A DNA stretch of 64,000 nucleotides from JAYRZB01 sp041916675 (GCA_041916675.1 JAYRZB010000002.1:62001-126000); one strand, 5' to 3'; positions 50,434 through 60,938 are shown, counted from the first letter of the stretch. Made by a program: numbers and translations. The notes: generated by a model from the sequence alone, not told the origin.

Positions 50434-52025
50434 GCGCGCCCCTGCTCTCCGTCACCGGGCTGACCGCCGAATTTACCACCGCAGAAGGGCCGCTCCGGGC
50501 CGTGCGCGGCGTCTCGTTCGAGATCGGCAGGGGCGAGACGCTGGCGCTGGTGGGGGAAAGCGGCTCTGGCAAATCGGTGACGGCGCTGTCGCTGGTCGGA
50601 CTGGTGCCGGGCGCCCGCATTGGCGGGCATGTGCGGCTCAATGGCACCGAACTGGTCGGTGCGCCCGAGCCGGTGCTGCGCAAAGTGCGCGGCAATGCCA
50701 TTTCGTTGATCTTTCAGGAGCCGATGACCTCGCTCAATCCGCTGCACACCATTGAAAAGCAGATCGGGGAAGTGCTGGCCATCCATCGCGGGCTGGGCAA
50801 GGCGGCGGCGCGGGCCAGGAGCCTTGAGCTTTTGGCGCAGGTGGGGATCGATGATCCGGCGGGTCGGCTTGCCGCCTATCCGCACCAGCTTTCGGGCGGG
50901 CAGCGCCAGCGGGTGATGATCGCCATGGCGCTGGCCAACGAGCCCGACCTCTTGATCGCCGACGAGCCGACCACCGCGCTCGATGTCACCATTCAGGCCC
51001 AGATCCTGACGCTTTTGAAGAAGCTGCAGCGCGACATGGGCATGGCCATGCTGTTCATCACCCACGACCTGACCATCGTGCGCGCCATTGCCGACCGGGT
51101 CTGCGTGATGAACCGGGGCGAGATCGTCGAGGCCGGGCCGGTGGACGAGGTGTTCACCCGTCCCAGCCATGACTACACACGGCACCTGCTCGCCGCCGAG
51201 CCCAAGGGCCAGCCGCCCGAACCGGGAGCGGGCGAGCCGATCCTGAGCGCGCGCAATCTCAAGGTGTGGTTTCCGGTCAGGCGCGGTCTTTTCAAGCGTA
51301 CCATCGGCCATATCAAGGCGGTTGATGGCGTCGACCTGGAGCTGCGGCGGGGCGAGACGCTGGCCGTGGTGGGGGAAAGCGGCTCGGGCAAAACCACGCT
51401 GGGGCGGGCCCTGTTGCGGTTGATCCGCTCGGAGGGCGAGATCCGGTTTGCCGGTTCGGCTATTGACGGGCTGAGCTGGCAGGGCATGCGACCGCTGCGG
51501 GCCCGGATGCAGATCGTCTTCCAGGACCCCTATGGGTCGCTCTCCCCGCGCCTGCCCGTCGGCGATATCGTCGCCGAGGGGCTTTTGGTGCATGGGCGCG
51601 GGCTGTCGGCGGGCGAAAGGGCTGAGCGCGTGGCGCAGGCGCTGACCGATGTGGGTCTCGATCCGGCCATGGTGCATCGCTATCCGCACGAGTTTTCCGG
51701 CGGCCAGCGCCAGCGCATCGCCATTGCCCGGGCGCTGGTGCTCGAGCCGGACCTGCTGGTGCTCGACGAACCGACCTCGGCGCTCGACATGAGCGTGCAG
51801 GCCCAGATCGTCGACCTACTCGCTGGTATCCAGAAGGCGCGCGGGCTGAGCTACCTGTTCATCTCCCATGACCTGCGCGTGGTCAGGGCGCTGGCCAGCC
51901 ACGTCATGGTGATGCACCAGGGCAAGGTGGTCGAGGCCGGGCCGACCCGGCAGGTGCTCGAAAACCCCGCGCACGACTATACCAGAACCCTGATGCGCGC
52001 CGCGTTCGGGGCCGCGGCGAGTTGA
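50430..52025 (+). CDS. yejF: YejF-type double ATP-binding protein
   Basis: 531 residues with two complete ABC ATPase domains in tandem. Walker A motifs G-E-S-G-S-G-K-S near residue 41 and G-E-S-G-S-G-K-T near residue 317; signatures L-S-G-G-Q-R-Q-R and F-S-G-G-Q-R-Q-R; Walker B L-L-I-A-D-E-P and L-L-V-L-D-E-P. This fusion replaces the OppD/OppF pair and is usual for YejF. It overlaps yejE by four bases. The binding protein gene follows after 55 bp, so the order here is B-E-F-A instead of the E. coli A-B-E-F. Confidence 0.93.
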   Translation: MSAPLLSVTGLTAEFTTAEGPLRAVRGVSFEIGRGETLALVGESGSGKSVTALSLVGLVPGARIGGHVRLNGTELVGAPEPVLRKVRGNAISLIFQEPMTSLNPLHTIEKQIGEVLAIHRGLGKAAARARSLELLAQVGIDDPAGRLAAYPHQLSGGQRQRVMIAMALANEPDLLIADEPTTALDVTIQAQILTLLKKLQRDMGMAMLFITHDLTIVRAIADRVCVMNRGEIVEAGPVDEVFTRPSHDYTRHLLAAEPKGQPPEPGAGEPILSARNLKVWFPVRRGLFKRTIGHIKAVDGVDLELRRGETLAVVGESGSGKTTLGRALLRLIRSEGEIRFAGSAIDGLSWQGMRPLRARMQIVFQDPYGSLSPRLPVGDIVAEGLLVHGRGLSAGERAERVAQALTDVGLDPAMVHRYPHEFSGGQRQRIAIARALVLEPDLLVLDEPTSALDMSVQAQIVDLLAGIQKARGLSYLFISHDLRVVRALASHVMVMHQGKVVEAGPTRQVLENPAHDYTRTLMRAAFGAAAS

Positions 52026-52080
52026 CTTGCCTTGGCAGGCCGATTTGGGGCTAACTGCACGCAACGACCCGACGAGGACC

Positions 52081-53925
52081 ATGATGATGTCGAACAAGCT
52101 TCTGGCCGGTGTGATGCTGGCGCTGCTGGCCCTGGCGCCGGTGCAGGCGCAGGACAAAACCTGGCTGCACGGGGCCTCGCTGATCGGCGAGGTCAAATAC
52201 CCGCAAGGGTTCACCCATTTTGACTATGCCGATCCCGAAGCGCCAAAGGGCGGCACGGTGCGGCTGTCGGCAGTGGGCACCTTCGACACCTTCAACCCGG
52301 TGCTGCCCAAGGGCGATGCGGCCATCGGGCTGGGGCTGGTCTATGAAACCCTGACCGACAGTGCGATGGACGAGGTTTCAACCGCTTACGGGCACCTGGC
52401 CGAGGCCTTCAGCTTCCCCGACGATTTCTCCTCGGTCACCTTCCGCATGAACCCAAAGGCCAAATGGCATGACGGCAAGCCGGTGACTGCCGAGGACGTG
52501 GTGTGGTCGTTCAACACCGTGATCAGGCTCAGCCCGGCCTATCAGAACTATTATGCCAATGTGACCAAGGCCGAGGTGACGGCGCCCGGCGAAGTGACCT
52601 TCAGCTTCGATACTACCGGCAACCGCGAACTGCCCCAGATCATGGGCCAGCTCCTGGTGATGCCGCAGCACTGGTGGGAAGGCACCGGGCCCGATGGCAA
52701 GGCGCGCGATATCGGCGCCTCAACGCTCGAGCCCCCGCTCGGTTCGGGACCCTATAGGATCGAGAGTTTCGTGGCCGGGCGTACCATCACCTACAAGCGC
52801 GTGCCGGACTACTGGGCCCTCAATGAGCCGACCGGGCTCGGGCTCAATAATTTTGACGAACTGCGCTACGAATATTTCCGCGACGAGACGGTGGCTTTTG
52901 AAGGCTTCAAGGGCGACCAGTTCGACTTCTGGCAGGAAAGCACGGCGCGGCGCTGGGCCACCGGTTATGATTTTCCCGCCGTTGCCGAGGGGCGGGTGAT
53001 CAAGGAACTGTTCGAAAATCCGTTCCGCGATTCAGGCATCCTGTTCGGCTTTGTGCCCAACCTGCGGCTCGAAAAGTTCAAGGACGCGCGGGTGCGCCAG
53101 GCCCTGTCCTATGCGTTTGACTTTGAAGAAATGAACAAGCGCCTGTTCTATTCCCAGTATGTGCGGATCAATTCCTATTTCTTCGGCTCGGAGCTGGCCT
53201 CGTCCGGCCTGCCCGAGGGCAAGGAACTCGAAATCCTGCAGAGCGTCAAAGACCTGATCCCGGCGCAAGTGTTTACCACCCCGTTCGAGAACCCGGTGGC
53301 CGGGGACGCCCAGAGCCTGCGGGCCAACCTTGGCAAGGCGCTGAAGCTTTTGACCGAGGCCGGCTATAGGCTCGATGGCAACCGGCTGGTCGATGCCTCG
53401 GGCACCCAGTTCGGTTTCGAAATCCTGCTCGACAATGCCATTCTCGAGCCCATGGTCACCGCGTTCCAGACCAATCTGAAACAGATCGGCATCGATGCTA
53501 GCATCCGCATCGTCGACCCCACCCAATATGCCAACCGGCTGGGCACGTTCGATTTCGACATGGTCAATGAGCGCTGGGTGCAATCGCTGTCGCCGGGCAA
53601 CGAGCAGCGCGATTTCTGGGGTTCGGCGGCCGCCGCGCAGGACAATTCGCGCAACTATGCCGGGATTGCCGACAAGGGCATCGATGCCCTGATCGACAAG
53701 GTGGTGTTTGCCCCCGACCGCGAAACGCTGATCGCGGCCACCAAGGCGCTCGACCGGGTGCTGCTGGCCAATCATTTCACCGTGCCCACCTATACGCTGC
53801 GCACGGCCCGTATCGCCCGCTGGGATCGCTTCAGCCACCCCGAAACCCTGCCCGAATATGCCATCGGTTTTCCCACCACCTGGTGGTATGACGAGGCCAA
53901 GGCCGCCAAAGCCGCCGGGAACTGA
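52081..53925 (+). CDS. yejA: Peptide ABC transporter periplasmic binding protein (YejA type)
   Basis: 614 residues. A signal peptide (L-L-A-G-V-M-L-A-L-L-A-L-A-P-V-Q-A) ends near residue 24. SBP family 5: the first block G-F-T-H-F-D-Y-A-D-P-E-A-P-K-G-G, then D-G-K-P-V-T-A-E-D-V-V-W-S-F, the size and the W-Q-E-S-T-A-R-R-W segment match YejA. Three consecutive ATG codons (52081, 52084, 52087) follow GAGGACC, so the exact first residue is uncertain. Last gene of the yej unit; a repeat element lies 27 bp after the stop. Confidence 0.9.
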   Translation: MMMSNKLLAGVMLALLALAPVQAQDKTWLHGASLIGEVKYPQGFTHFDYADPEAPKGGTVRLSAVGTFDTFNPVLPKGDAAIGLGLVYETLTDSAMDEVSTAYGHLAEAFSFPDDFSSVTFRMNPKAKWHDGKPVTAEDVVWSFNTVIRLSPAYQNYYANVTKAEVTAPGEVTFSFDTTGNRELPQIMGQLLVMPQHWWEGTGPDGKARDIGASTLEPPLGSGPYRIESFVAGRTITYKRVPDYWALNEPTGLGLNNFDELRYEYFRDETVAFEGFKGDQFDFWQESTARRWATGYDFPAVAEGRVIKELFENPFRDSGILFGFVPNLRLEKFKDARVRQALSYAFDFEEMNKRLFYSQYVRINSYFFGSELASSGLPEGKELEILQSVKDLIPAQVFTTPFENPVAGDAQSLRANLGKALKLLTEAGYRLDGNRLVDASGTQFGFEILLDNAILEPMVTAFQTNLKQIGIDASIRIVDPTQYANRLGTFDFDMVNERWVQSLSPGNEQRDFWGSAAAAQDNSRNYAGIADKGIDALIDKVVFAPDRETLIAATKALDRVLLANHFTVPTYTLRTARIARWDRFSHPETLPEYAIGFPTTWWYDEAKAAKAAGN

Positions 53926-53951
53926 GGGGAGTGTTTATCTGGAGCGCGCCG

Positions 53952-54114
53952 CACCCCCACCTTGATCCTCCCCCTGGAAGGGGAGTGTTCACATTGGACC
54001 GTCGGTGGCTCCTCTCACCCCCACCCCATCCCTCCCCCTCAAGAGGGAGGGAGGCCATATGGCACGGCCTGCGTGTTTCCTCCCCCTTCCAGGGGGAGGA
54101 TCAAGGTGGGGGTG
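53952..54114. repeat. Large inverted-repeat element with perfect 32-bp arms
   Basis: Arms at 53952-53983 and 54083-54114 are perfect reverse complements (beginning CACCCCCACCTTGATCC). Each arm is itself partly self-complementary (CCCC-TGGAA-GGGG). The 99-bp centre holds a diverged third copy, CACCCCCACCCCATCCC...CTCAAGAGGGAGGG. No frame or transposase is present, which fits a non-autonomous REP/MITE-like element. Confidence 0.9.
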
Positions 54115-54135
54115 AGGGGAGCCGCAGCATTTTCA

Positions 54136-54158
54136 TTTAGCTGCGCTAAAATTTTTTC
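54136..54158. promoter_or_regulatory. Palindrome TTTAGC-TGC-GCTAAA upstream of the XRE-cupin gene
   Basis: A perfect 6-bp inverted repeat (54136-54150) followed by ATTTTTTC. It may be an operator of the adjacent XRE regulator, 65 bp before its start, or a weak terminator of the yej transcript. I cannot choose between the two. Confidence 0.4.
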
Positions 54159-54214
54159 AGGCAAAGGCCGGTCGACCGATTGCATGGCCTGGCGTTCAAT
54201 GCTGTGATGGCGTC

Positions 54215-54835
54215 ATGGCGCACAGTACCTCACCGCACGATATGATCGGCCAGCCGGCCCAGCCGCGCGTGGGTCCGGCCATTCGCCGCCTGCGCCGCCA
54301 GCAGGACCGGACGCTGGCCGAACTGGGGCAGGCCTGCAACCTGTCGGTGGGATTTCTGAGCCAGGTCGAGCGCGAACTGGCGACGCCCTCGCTGGGCGCC
54401 CTGGCCCAGATCGCCCATGCGCTCGGGGTGGAGGTTGAGTATTTCGTCGCCTCCCCGGCTGCAACCAGCGCCTTCTCGCGCGCCGGTGAGCGCGAGCAAT
54501 ACTGGGTTGCGGCCAATTCGATGATCTATGAGCGGCTCAATGCCGATTTCCCCGGCTCGGTGCTCTCCACCATCATCATCACCCTGCCGCCCGGCTTCCG
54601 CTCGGAAGTGGCCAGCCACGATGGCGAGGAAATCATTTATCAGCTCGAAGGCCAGACCGAACTGGTTCTGAACGGCAAGCCTTTCCTCCTCAGGCCCGGT
54701 GACAGCCTGCACTTCCGCTCGTCGCAGCCGCACCACTGGCTGAACCCGTCCGACCAGACCTCGCGCATGCTCTGGACCGGCACGGCCCATATCCACCGCC
54801 GCATGTTCGGGCCGCAGGGGGCCGGGCAGGCATGA
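54215..54835 (+). CDS. XRE-family regulator with cupin domain
   Basis: 206 residues. An HTH_3 domain at about residues 20-75 (L-R-R-Q-Q-D-R-T-L-A-E-L-G and L-S-V-G-F-L-S-Q-V-E-R) is joined to a cupin at about 120-195 (H-D-G-E-E-I-I-Y-Q-L-E-G and L-R-P-G-D-S-L-H-F). This PuuR-like architecture senses a small ligand, often an amine or amino-acid derivative. Its stop overlaps the start of oppB by four bases, so it is the first gene of the opp operon and probably regulates it. Confidence 0.9.
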   Translation: MAHSTSPHDMIGQPAQPRVGPAIRRLRRQQDRTLAELGQACNLSVGFLSQVERELATPSLGALAQIAHALGVEVEYFVASPAATSAFSRAGEREQYWVAANSMIYERLNADFPGSVLSTIIITLPPGFRSEVASHDGEEIIYQLEGQTELVLNGKPFLLRPGDSLHFRSSQPHHWLNPSDQTSRMLWTGTAHIHRRMFGPQGAGQA

Positions 54836-55761
54836 CCGGTTATATCGTCAAGCGCCTCCTGATCATGGCCGCAACGCTATTGGCCATCATCACCCTGACA
54901 TTCTTCCTGATGCATGCGGTGCCCGGCGGGCCGTTCACCTCCGAAAAGATGCTGGCGCCCGAGGTCGAGGCGGCGCTCAACGCCAAGTATCACCTCGATG
55001 ACCCGCTCTGGCTGCAATACCTCAATTACCTGCGCTCGATCCTGGTGTTCGATTTCGGTCCCTCGTTCAAATATGCCGGAGTGAGCGTCAATGACCTGAT
55101 CCTCGAAGGCCTGCCGGTCACCGCCCAGACCGGGTTGCTGGCGGTGATCTGCGTGATTGCGCTCGGCGTGCCGCTTGGCATCCTGGCAGCCCTCTTCCGC
55201 AACCGCTGGCCCGATACGCTGGTGATGCTTTTAGCCACCATCGGGGTCGCTGTCCCCTCCTATGTGATCGCGACCCTGGCGCTTTATGTGTTTGCGTTAA
55301 GGCTCGGCTGGGTGCCGACCTTCGGGCTCGATGACTGGCGCGGCTATATCCTGCCGGTCTTTGCCCTTTCAGGGTTCTGGATCTCCTTCATCGCCCGGCT
55401 CTCGCGCTCCTCGCTGCTCGAAACCTTCGACCAGGACTATATGACCACCGCCCGGGCCAAGGGCCTGACCCCGGCGCAGGTCCTGTTCAAGCACGGGCTG
55501 CGCAATTCGCTGATCCCGGTGGTGACGGTGCTCGGACCGGTGGTGGCCAACCTCGTCACCGGGTCGTTCGTGATCGAGCAGATCTTTGCCCTGCCCGGCA
55601 TCGGGCGGCACTTCGTGCTCTCGATCACCAACCGCGACTATACCGCCATCATGGGCATCACCATCTTCTATGCCGCCATCCTGATGGTGATGATCTTTAT
55701 CGTCGACATGCTCTACCTGCTGCTCGACCCGCGCATCAAATATACCGGGAGCCGGGCATGA
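54832..55761 (+). CDS. oppB: OppB-type peptide ABC permease
   Basis: 309 residues, six membrane segments. Starts with I-V-K-R-L-L-I-M-A-A-T-L-L-A-I and H-A-V-P-G-G-P-F, the DppB/OppB signature. The EAA loop is Y-M-T-T-A-R-A-K-G-L-T-P-A-Q-V-L. Length and motifs are ordinary. ATGA overlaps tie it to the regulator before it and the permease after it. Confidence 0.93.
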   Translation: MTGYIVKRLLIMAATLLAIITLTFFLMHAVPGGPFTSEKMLAPEVEAALNAKYHLDDPLWLQYLNYLRSILVFDFGPSFKYAGVSVNDLILEGLPVTAQTGLLAVICVIALGVPLGILAALFRNRWPDTLVMLLATIGVAVPSYVIATLALYVFALRLGWVPTFGLDDWRGYILPVFALSGFWISFIARLSRSSLLETFDQDYMTTARAKGLTPAQVLFKHGLRNSLIPVVTVLGPVVANLVTGSFVIEQIFALPGIGRHFVLSITNRDYTAIMGITIFYAAILMVMIFIVDMLYLLLDPRIKYTGSRA

Positions 55762-56945
55762 GCGAAAAGCAGGTGATTGCCGAGGTCAAGTGGGAGCGGC
55801 TCGACCCCGTCGCCGCCAATGCAGATGGGCTGACCGCTCCATCCCCGGCCTATTGGCAGGATGTGCGCCAGCGGCTGTGGGCCAACCGCCCGGCGATGAT
55901 TTCGCTGGGCTTTATCATCGTCCTGATCCTGTCGGCGATCTTTGGACCGTTCCTGGCCTCAAAGACCTATTTCGAGCAGGACCTGAAACTGTCCAACCTG
56001 CCGCCGTTCTTCGAGACCTATCGGTTTGCCTCGAACCGCGACGGCATCGAGGGCTGGTATTTTCTCAACCCGGGCAATTTCACCCTTTATGAGGTCACCC
56101 GCGACGGCGAGATCGTTGGGCTGGTGCGGGCCAAGGCCAAGGACCTGATCAAGAAGCGCCAGACCTTCGAAATCGAGGACAGCACGGTCTATCTCGATAC
56201 CGCGGTGCTGCCGGCGCGGCTGGTGGACGAGGCGGGCAATATGCTGATCCCATCGGGCTGGAGCTGGAACCGCAGCCACTGGTTCGGCACCGACCAGCTC
56301 GGCCGCGACGTTCTGGCCCGGCAATTGATCGGGGCGCGGATTTCGCTGGCCGTGGCCTTTGTGGCGACGCTGGTGAACTTTTTCATCGGCGTCTTTTATG
56401 GCGGCATCTCCGGATACCTCGGCGGCACGGTCGATACTGTGATGATGCGCATTGTCGAGATCATCTCGACCATTCCCCTGACGCTCTATGTGATCCTGAT
56501 GATGGTGGTGCTGCAATCGGGCCTGCTCTCGATTATCCTGGCCATCGGCACTGTGTTCTGGGTCGACATGGCGCGCATCGTGCGCGGCCAGATGCTGAGC
56601 CTGAAACAGCAGGACTATGTGGCCGCCGCCCGCACCATGGGCGCTTCCACCGGGCGCATCCTCACGCGCCACCTGTTGCCCAATGCCATGGGGCCGATCC
56701 TTGTCACCCTGACCATGCTGATCCCCTCGGCCATCTTTATTGAGAGCTTCATGAGCTTTATCGGGCTCGGGGTCACCCCGCCGCTGGCCAGCTGGGGTAC
56801 GCTGACCTCCGAGGCGGTCGAGACCATGCGCGCCTATCCGCACCAGCTGTTTTTTCCGGCCGCCGCGATTTCGCTGACCATGTTCGCCTTCAACTTCCTC
56901 GGCGATGGCCTGCGCGATGCCCTCGACCCCAGGGGGCGCAAATGA
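55758..56945 (+). CDS. oppC: OppC-type peptide ABC permease with enlarged periplasmic loop
   Basis: 395 residues, roughly 90 longer than standard OppC. The extra part lies between membrane segments 1 and 2, about residues 68-165, and is rich in charged residues (K-A-K-D-L-I-K-K-R-Q-T-F-E-I-E-D). The core is normal: H-W-F-G-T-D-Q-L-G-R-D-V-L-A-R, then the EAA loop Y-V-A-A-A-R-T-M-G-A-S. The insert may contact the binding protein. Four-base overlaps with both neighbours. Confidence 0.9.
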   Translation: MSEKQVIAEVKWERLDPVAANADGLTAPSPAYWQDVRQRLWANRPAMISLGFIIVLILSAIFGPFLASKTYFEQDLKLSNLPPFFETYRFASNRDGIEGWYFLNPGNFTLYEVTRDGEIVGLVRAKAKDLIKKRQTFEIEDSTVYLDTAVLPARLVDEAGNMLIPSGWSWNRSHWFGTDQLGRDVLARQLIGARISLAVAFVATLVNFFIGVFYGGISGYLGGTVDTVMMRIVEIISTIPLTLYVILMMVVLQSGLLSIILAIGTVFWVDMARIVRGQMLSLKQQDYVAAARTMGASTGRILTRHLLPNAMGPILVTLTMLIPSAIFIESFMSFIGLGVTPPLASWGTLTSEAVETMRAYPHQLFFPAAAISLTMFAFNFLGDGLRDALDPRGRK

Positions 56946-57966
56946 ACGCGCTGCTGACCGTCAGCAACCTGACCACCAGCTTCATGACCGGGCGCGGCCC
57001 GGTGCAGGCGGTGCGCGGGGTGTCGTTCGCGCTCAATGAAGGGGAAATCCTCGGTATTGTGGGGGAAAGCGGTTCGGGCAAATCGGTCACCTGCATGTCG
57101 GTGCTGCGGCTCCTCAAGGCCTCGGGGCGCATCACGGGCGGGGAGGCGCTGTTCGAGGGCCAGGACCTCCTGAGCCTTGACGAACGCACGCTGCGCACCC
57201 TGCGCGGCAACCGCATCGGGGTGATCTTCCAGGACCCCATGACCTCGCTCAATCCCACCCTGTCGGTGGGCGAGCAGGTGATCGAGACCATCCTGCGGCA
57301 CCGCCGGGTGTCGCGTGCCGCTGCGCGGCAGCGGGCGGTCGAACTCTTTGAACTGGTGCGCATTCCCGAGGCCCGCAAACGCCTGCGCGCCTATGCGCAC
57401 GAATTTTCCGGCGGCATGCGGCAGCGGGTGATGATCGCCATGGCGCTGGCCTGCGACCCCAGGCTGCTGATCGCCGACGAACCGACCACTGCCCTCGATG
57501 TCACCATCCAGCGCCAGATCCTGAACCTGATCAAGGAACTGCAGGCCCGGCTGGGCATGGGGGTGATTCTGATCACCCATGACCTCGGCGTGATCGCCGA
57601 GGTGACCGACCGGCTGATCGTGATGTATGGCGGCATGGTGATGGAAGAGGGGCCGGTCGGCGAAATCTTTGCCGCCCCGCGCCATCCCTATACCAGGGGC
57701 CTGCTGGCCGCCGTGCCCGACCTGCGCAAGGCCGACCACCAGCGGCTGCGCCCCATTCCCGGGGCCCCGCCCGACATGCTCAATCCCCCGCCGGGCTGTC
57801 CGTTTGCGCCGCGCTGCCCCGAGGCGCGGGCCCAGTGCGCCAGCGCCCCGGCCCCGCTTTATGGCAAGGCCGATGCCAGTTATTTCGGCATGGGACAAAG
57901 GGCGCGCTGCTGGCTGCACCATCAGCAGGCGCCACGGGTTCAGGGCCTGAATACCGGAGATGCCGC

Positions 57967-57970
<4 letters not shown>
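56942..57970 (+). CDS. oppD: OppD-type ATP-binding protein
   Basis: 342 residues. Walker A G-E-S-G-S-G-K-S near residue 42, signature F-S-G-G-M-R-Q-R, Walker B L-L-I-A-D-E-P-T-T-A-L-D and a switch His in L-I-T-H-D-L-G. The C-terminal oligopeptide-transporter extension has C-P-F-A-P-R-C-P (iron-sulfur-like Cys pattern of OppD/DppD). Coupled by ATGA to oppC and oppF. Confidence 0.93.
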
Positions 57971-58935
<965 letters not shown>

Positions 58936-59012
58936 CAAGGAGGGAGACCGGGCCACGGAACGGACTGACTTCAGACTGCACCAACCGGGGAACACCCCAA
59001 GGAGACGCAACC

Positions 59013-60596
59013 ATGCTCAAACGCCTGCTCCCGCTGCTCACCGCAGCCCTTCTGGCCACCACGGGCCCCGTGCTCGCGGCCGGAGAACTGACCTATGTGG
59101 TCAACAACGAATCCGACACCTATGATCCGGGTATCACGGCGGAAACCTTCGCGGCCCCGATCATCGGCAACACCTTCGAGGGCCTGGTCAAGAACGCCCC
59201 CGATGGTTCGGTGGTCCCGGCGCTGGCCGAAAAGTGGGAGATCTCGGAAGACGGGCTGACCTATACCTTCACCCTGCGCGCCGACGCCAAGTGGAGCGAT
59301 GGCAAGCCGGTGACGGCCAATGACTTCGTTTATGCCTGGAAGCGTGTTCTGACCCCGGCGACCGGGGCCAAGAACTCGGCCATGCTCTATTACATCGTGG
59401 GCGCCGAGGAGTTCTATAACGGCACCGGTGCGATCGATGCGGTGGCCATTTCGGCGCCCGATGCGCAGACGCTGACCTTCACGCTGAAAAACCGCGTGCC
59501 GTTCATGATGCAGCTTCTGCCCTATACCACCTTCTTCCCGGTGCGCCAGGATGTGGTCGAGGCCGATCCGGAAGCCTGGAGCCGCAAGCCCGAGAGCTTT
59601 ATCGGCACCGGCCCTTTCCGCGTCACCGAAATGAAATTCGGCGAAGCCATCGTCTTTGAAAAGAACCCCAATTACTACGGCGCCGCCGAAGTCAGCCTCG
59701 ACAAGCTGACCTTCCGCCTGATCCCCGAACCGGCAACCGCGCTCGCCGCCTTCGAGGCGGGGGATGTCGATGGCATCGAATCCGTGCCCGCCCCCGAGAT
59801 TCCGCGCCTTGCCGCTGAAGACAAGGGCTTTATGGTCGTGCCCGCGCTCGGCACCACCTATGCTTTCTTCAACCCGGGCCAGAAGCCGCTCGATGACGTG
59901 CGGGTGCGCAAGGCCCTATCGATGGCGATTGACCGCGAGGAAATCGTTGAGTTCGTGCTGCAGTCTGCCGACGTGCCGGCCGTGGCGCTGGTGCCGTTTG
60001 GCATGAACCTTGACGGACAGGACTTCCGCGACGGCAGCGATACCTTCGGGCTCGCCACCGCCGCCCAGCCCGAAGCCGCGCAGGCGCTGCTGGCCGAAGC
60101 CGGCTTCCCCAATGGCGAAGGCTTCCCCAAGACCGTGTTTGCCACCTATTCGTCGCCGCCGATCGAAAAGCTGCTCGAAGCCATCCAGCAGATGTGGAAG
60201 AAGAACCTCAACATCGACGTCGAGATCCAGGCCTCCGAATGGAAGGTCTATTATCCTGAAGTCCAGAAGGTGCAGTACCAGATTGCCCAGATGGGCTGGG
60301 GCGCTGATTATCCGCACCCCATGACCTTCCTCGACAACTTCGTCACCGGCTCGCCCAATAACCTTGCCGGCTGGTCGAACGCGGACTATGACGCGGCCAT
60401 CACCGAAGCCAAGGAAGCCACCGACCCGGCGGTTTCGCTGGCCGCCATGCGCAAGGCCGAGGCCATTGTGATGAACGACCACGTCATCCTGCCCCAGTAT
60501 CATCGCAACAACTATATGATGATGTCGCCCAAGGTGAAGGGCTTCTGGCGCTCGACCCTGAACGTGCCGTATTTCCGCGACGTCACCATCGAATAA
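59013..60596 (+). CDS. oppA: OppA-type periplasmic oligopeptide-binding protein
   Basis: 527 residues. The signal peptide ends near V-L-A-A-G (residue 23). SBP family 5 features: D-T-Y-D-P-G-I-T, P-A-L-A-E-K-W-E-I-S-E-D-G-L-T-Y-T-F, D-V-R-V-R-K-A-L-S-M-A-I-D-R and W-G-A-D-Y-P-H-P. The E. coli OppA-like end (P-Q-Y-H-R-N-N-Y) suggests peptides as ligands. AAGGAG precedes the ATG at 59013. It closes the operon that begins with the XRE-cupin regulator and is followed by a strong terminator. Confidence 0.93.
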   Translation: MLKRLLPLLTAALLATTGPVLAAGELTYVVNNESDTYDPGITAETFAAPIIGNTFEGLVKNAPDGSVVPALAEKWEISEDGLTYTFTLRADAKWSDGKPVTANDFVYAWKRVLTPATGAKNSAMLYYIVGAEEFYNGTGAIDAVAISAPDAQTLTFTLKNRVPFMMQLLPYTTFFPVRQDVVEADPEAWSRKPESFIGTGPFRVTEMKFGEAIVFEKNPNYYGAAEVSLDKLTFRLIPEPATALAAFEAGDVDGIESVPAPEIPRLAAEDKGFMVVPALGTTYAFFNPGQKPLDDVRVRKALSMAIDREEIVEFVLQSADVPAVALVPFGMNLDGQDFRDGSDTFGLATAAQPEAAQALLAEAGFPNGEGFPKTVFATYSSPPIEKLLEAIQQMWKKNLNIDVEIQASEWKVYYPEVQKVQYQIAQMGWGADYPHPMTFLDNFVTGSPNNLAGWSNADYDAAITEAKEATDPAVSLAAMRKAEAIVMNDHVILPQYHRNNYMMMSPKVKGFWRSTLNVPYFRDVTIE

Positions 60597-60622
60597 TCCC
60601 CGATGGGATAACGCAACGCCTG

Positions 60623-60652
60623 CCGCCGCCCTTCGGGGCGGCGGTTCCTTTT
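60623..60652 (+). terminator. Rho-independent terminator of the opp operon
   Basis: CCGCCGCCC (60623-60631) and GGGCGGCGG (60636-60644) pair perfectly around a TTCG tetraloop, followed by TTCCTTTT. Confidence 0.9.
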
Positions 60653-60656
60653 GGGG

Positions 60657-60938
60657 TCAGGCCTTCCAGTCCCGGCTCTTTTTGGTGCGGATGACGAACC
60701 CGATCACCTCGGCCACCGCCTGGAACAGTTCGAGCGGAATGGTCTGGTCGATCTCGACCCCGCTCAGCGCCTCGGCCAGTTGCGGATTGGCATCGATGAC
60801 GATGTCATGCTCGCGCGCCAGCGCAATGATCGCCTCGGCCACCAGCCCGCGCCCCTTGGCGGTGACTTTTGGCGCATCGCGGCTGCCGATCTCGTATTCG
60901 AGCGCTACCGCCAGCGATTTTTCAGGGGTATCGCTCAT
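60657..60938 (-). CDS. FlhB C-terminal-domain-like small protein
   Basis: 93 residues. Corresponds to the cytoplasmic FlhB_C domain only: A-K-G-R-G-L-V-A-E-A-I-I-A-L-A, E-H-D-I-V-I-D-A-N-P-Q-L-A and L-F-Q-A-V-A-E-V-I-G-F-V-I. Both the NPTH autocleavage site and the membrane part of FlhB are absent. Such stand-alone proteins (FlhX-like) can substitute for the FlhB C domain in the switch of export substrates in some bacteria. Its ATG overlaps the stop of the FliK-like gene by four bases, so the two are made together. No flagellar structural genes lie nearby. Confidence 0.8.
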   Translation of the reverse strand: MSDTPEKSLAVALEYEIGSRDAPKVTAKGRGLVAEAIIALAREHDIVIDANPQLAEALSGVEIDQTIPLELFQAVAEVIGFVIRTKKSRDWKA

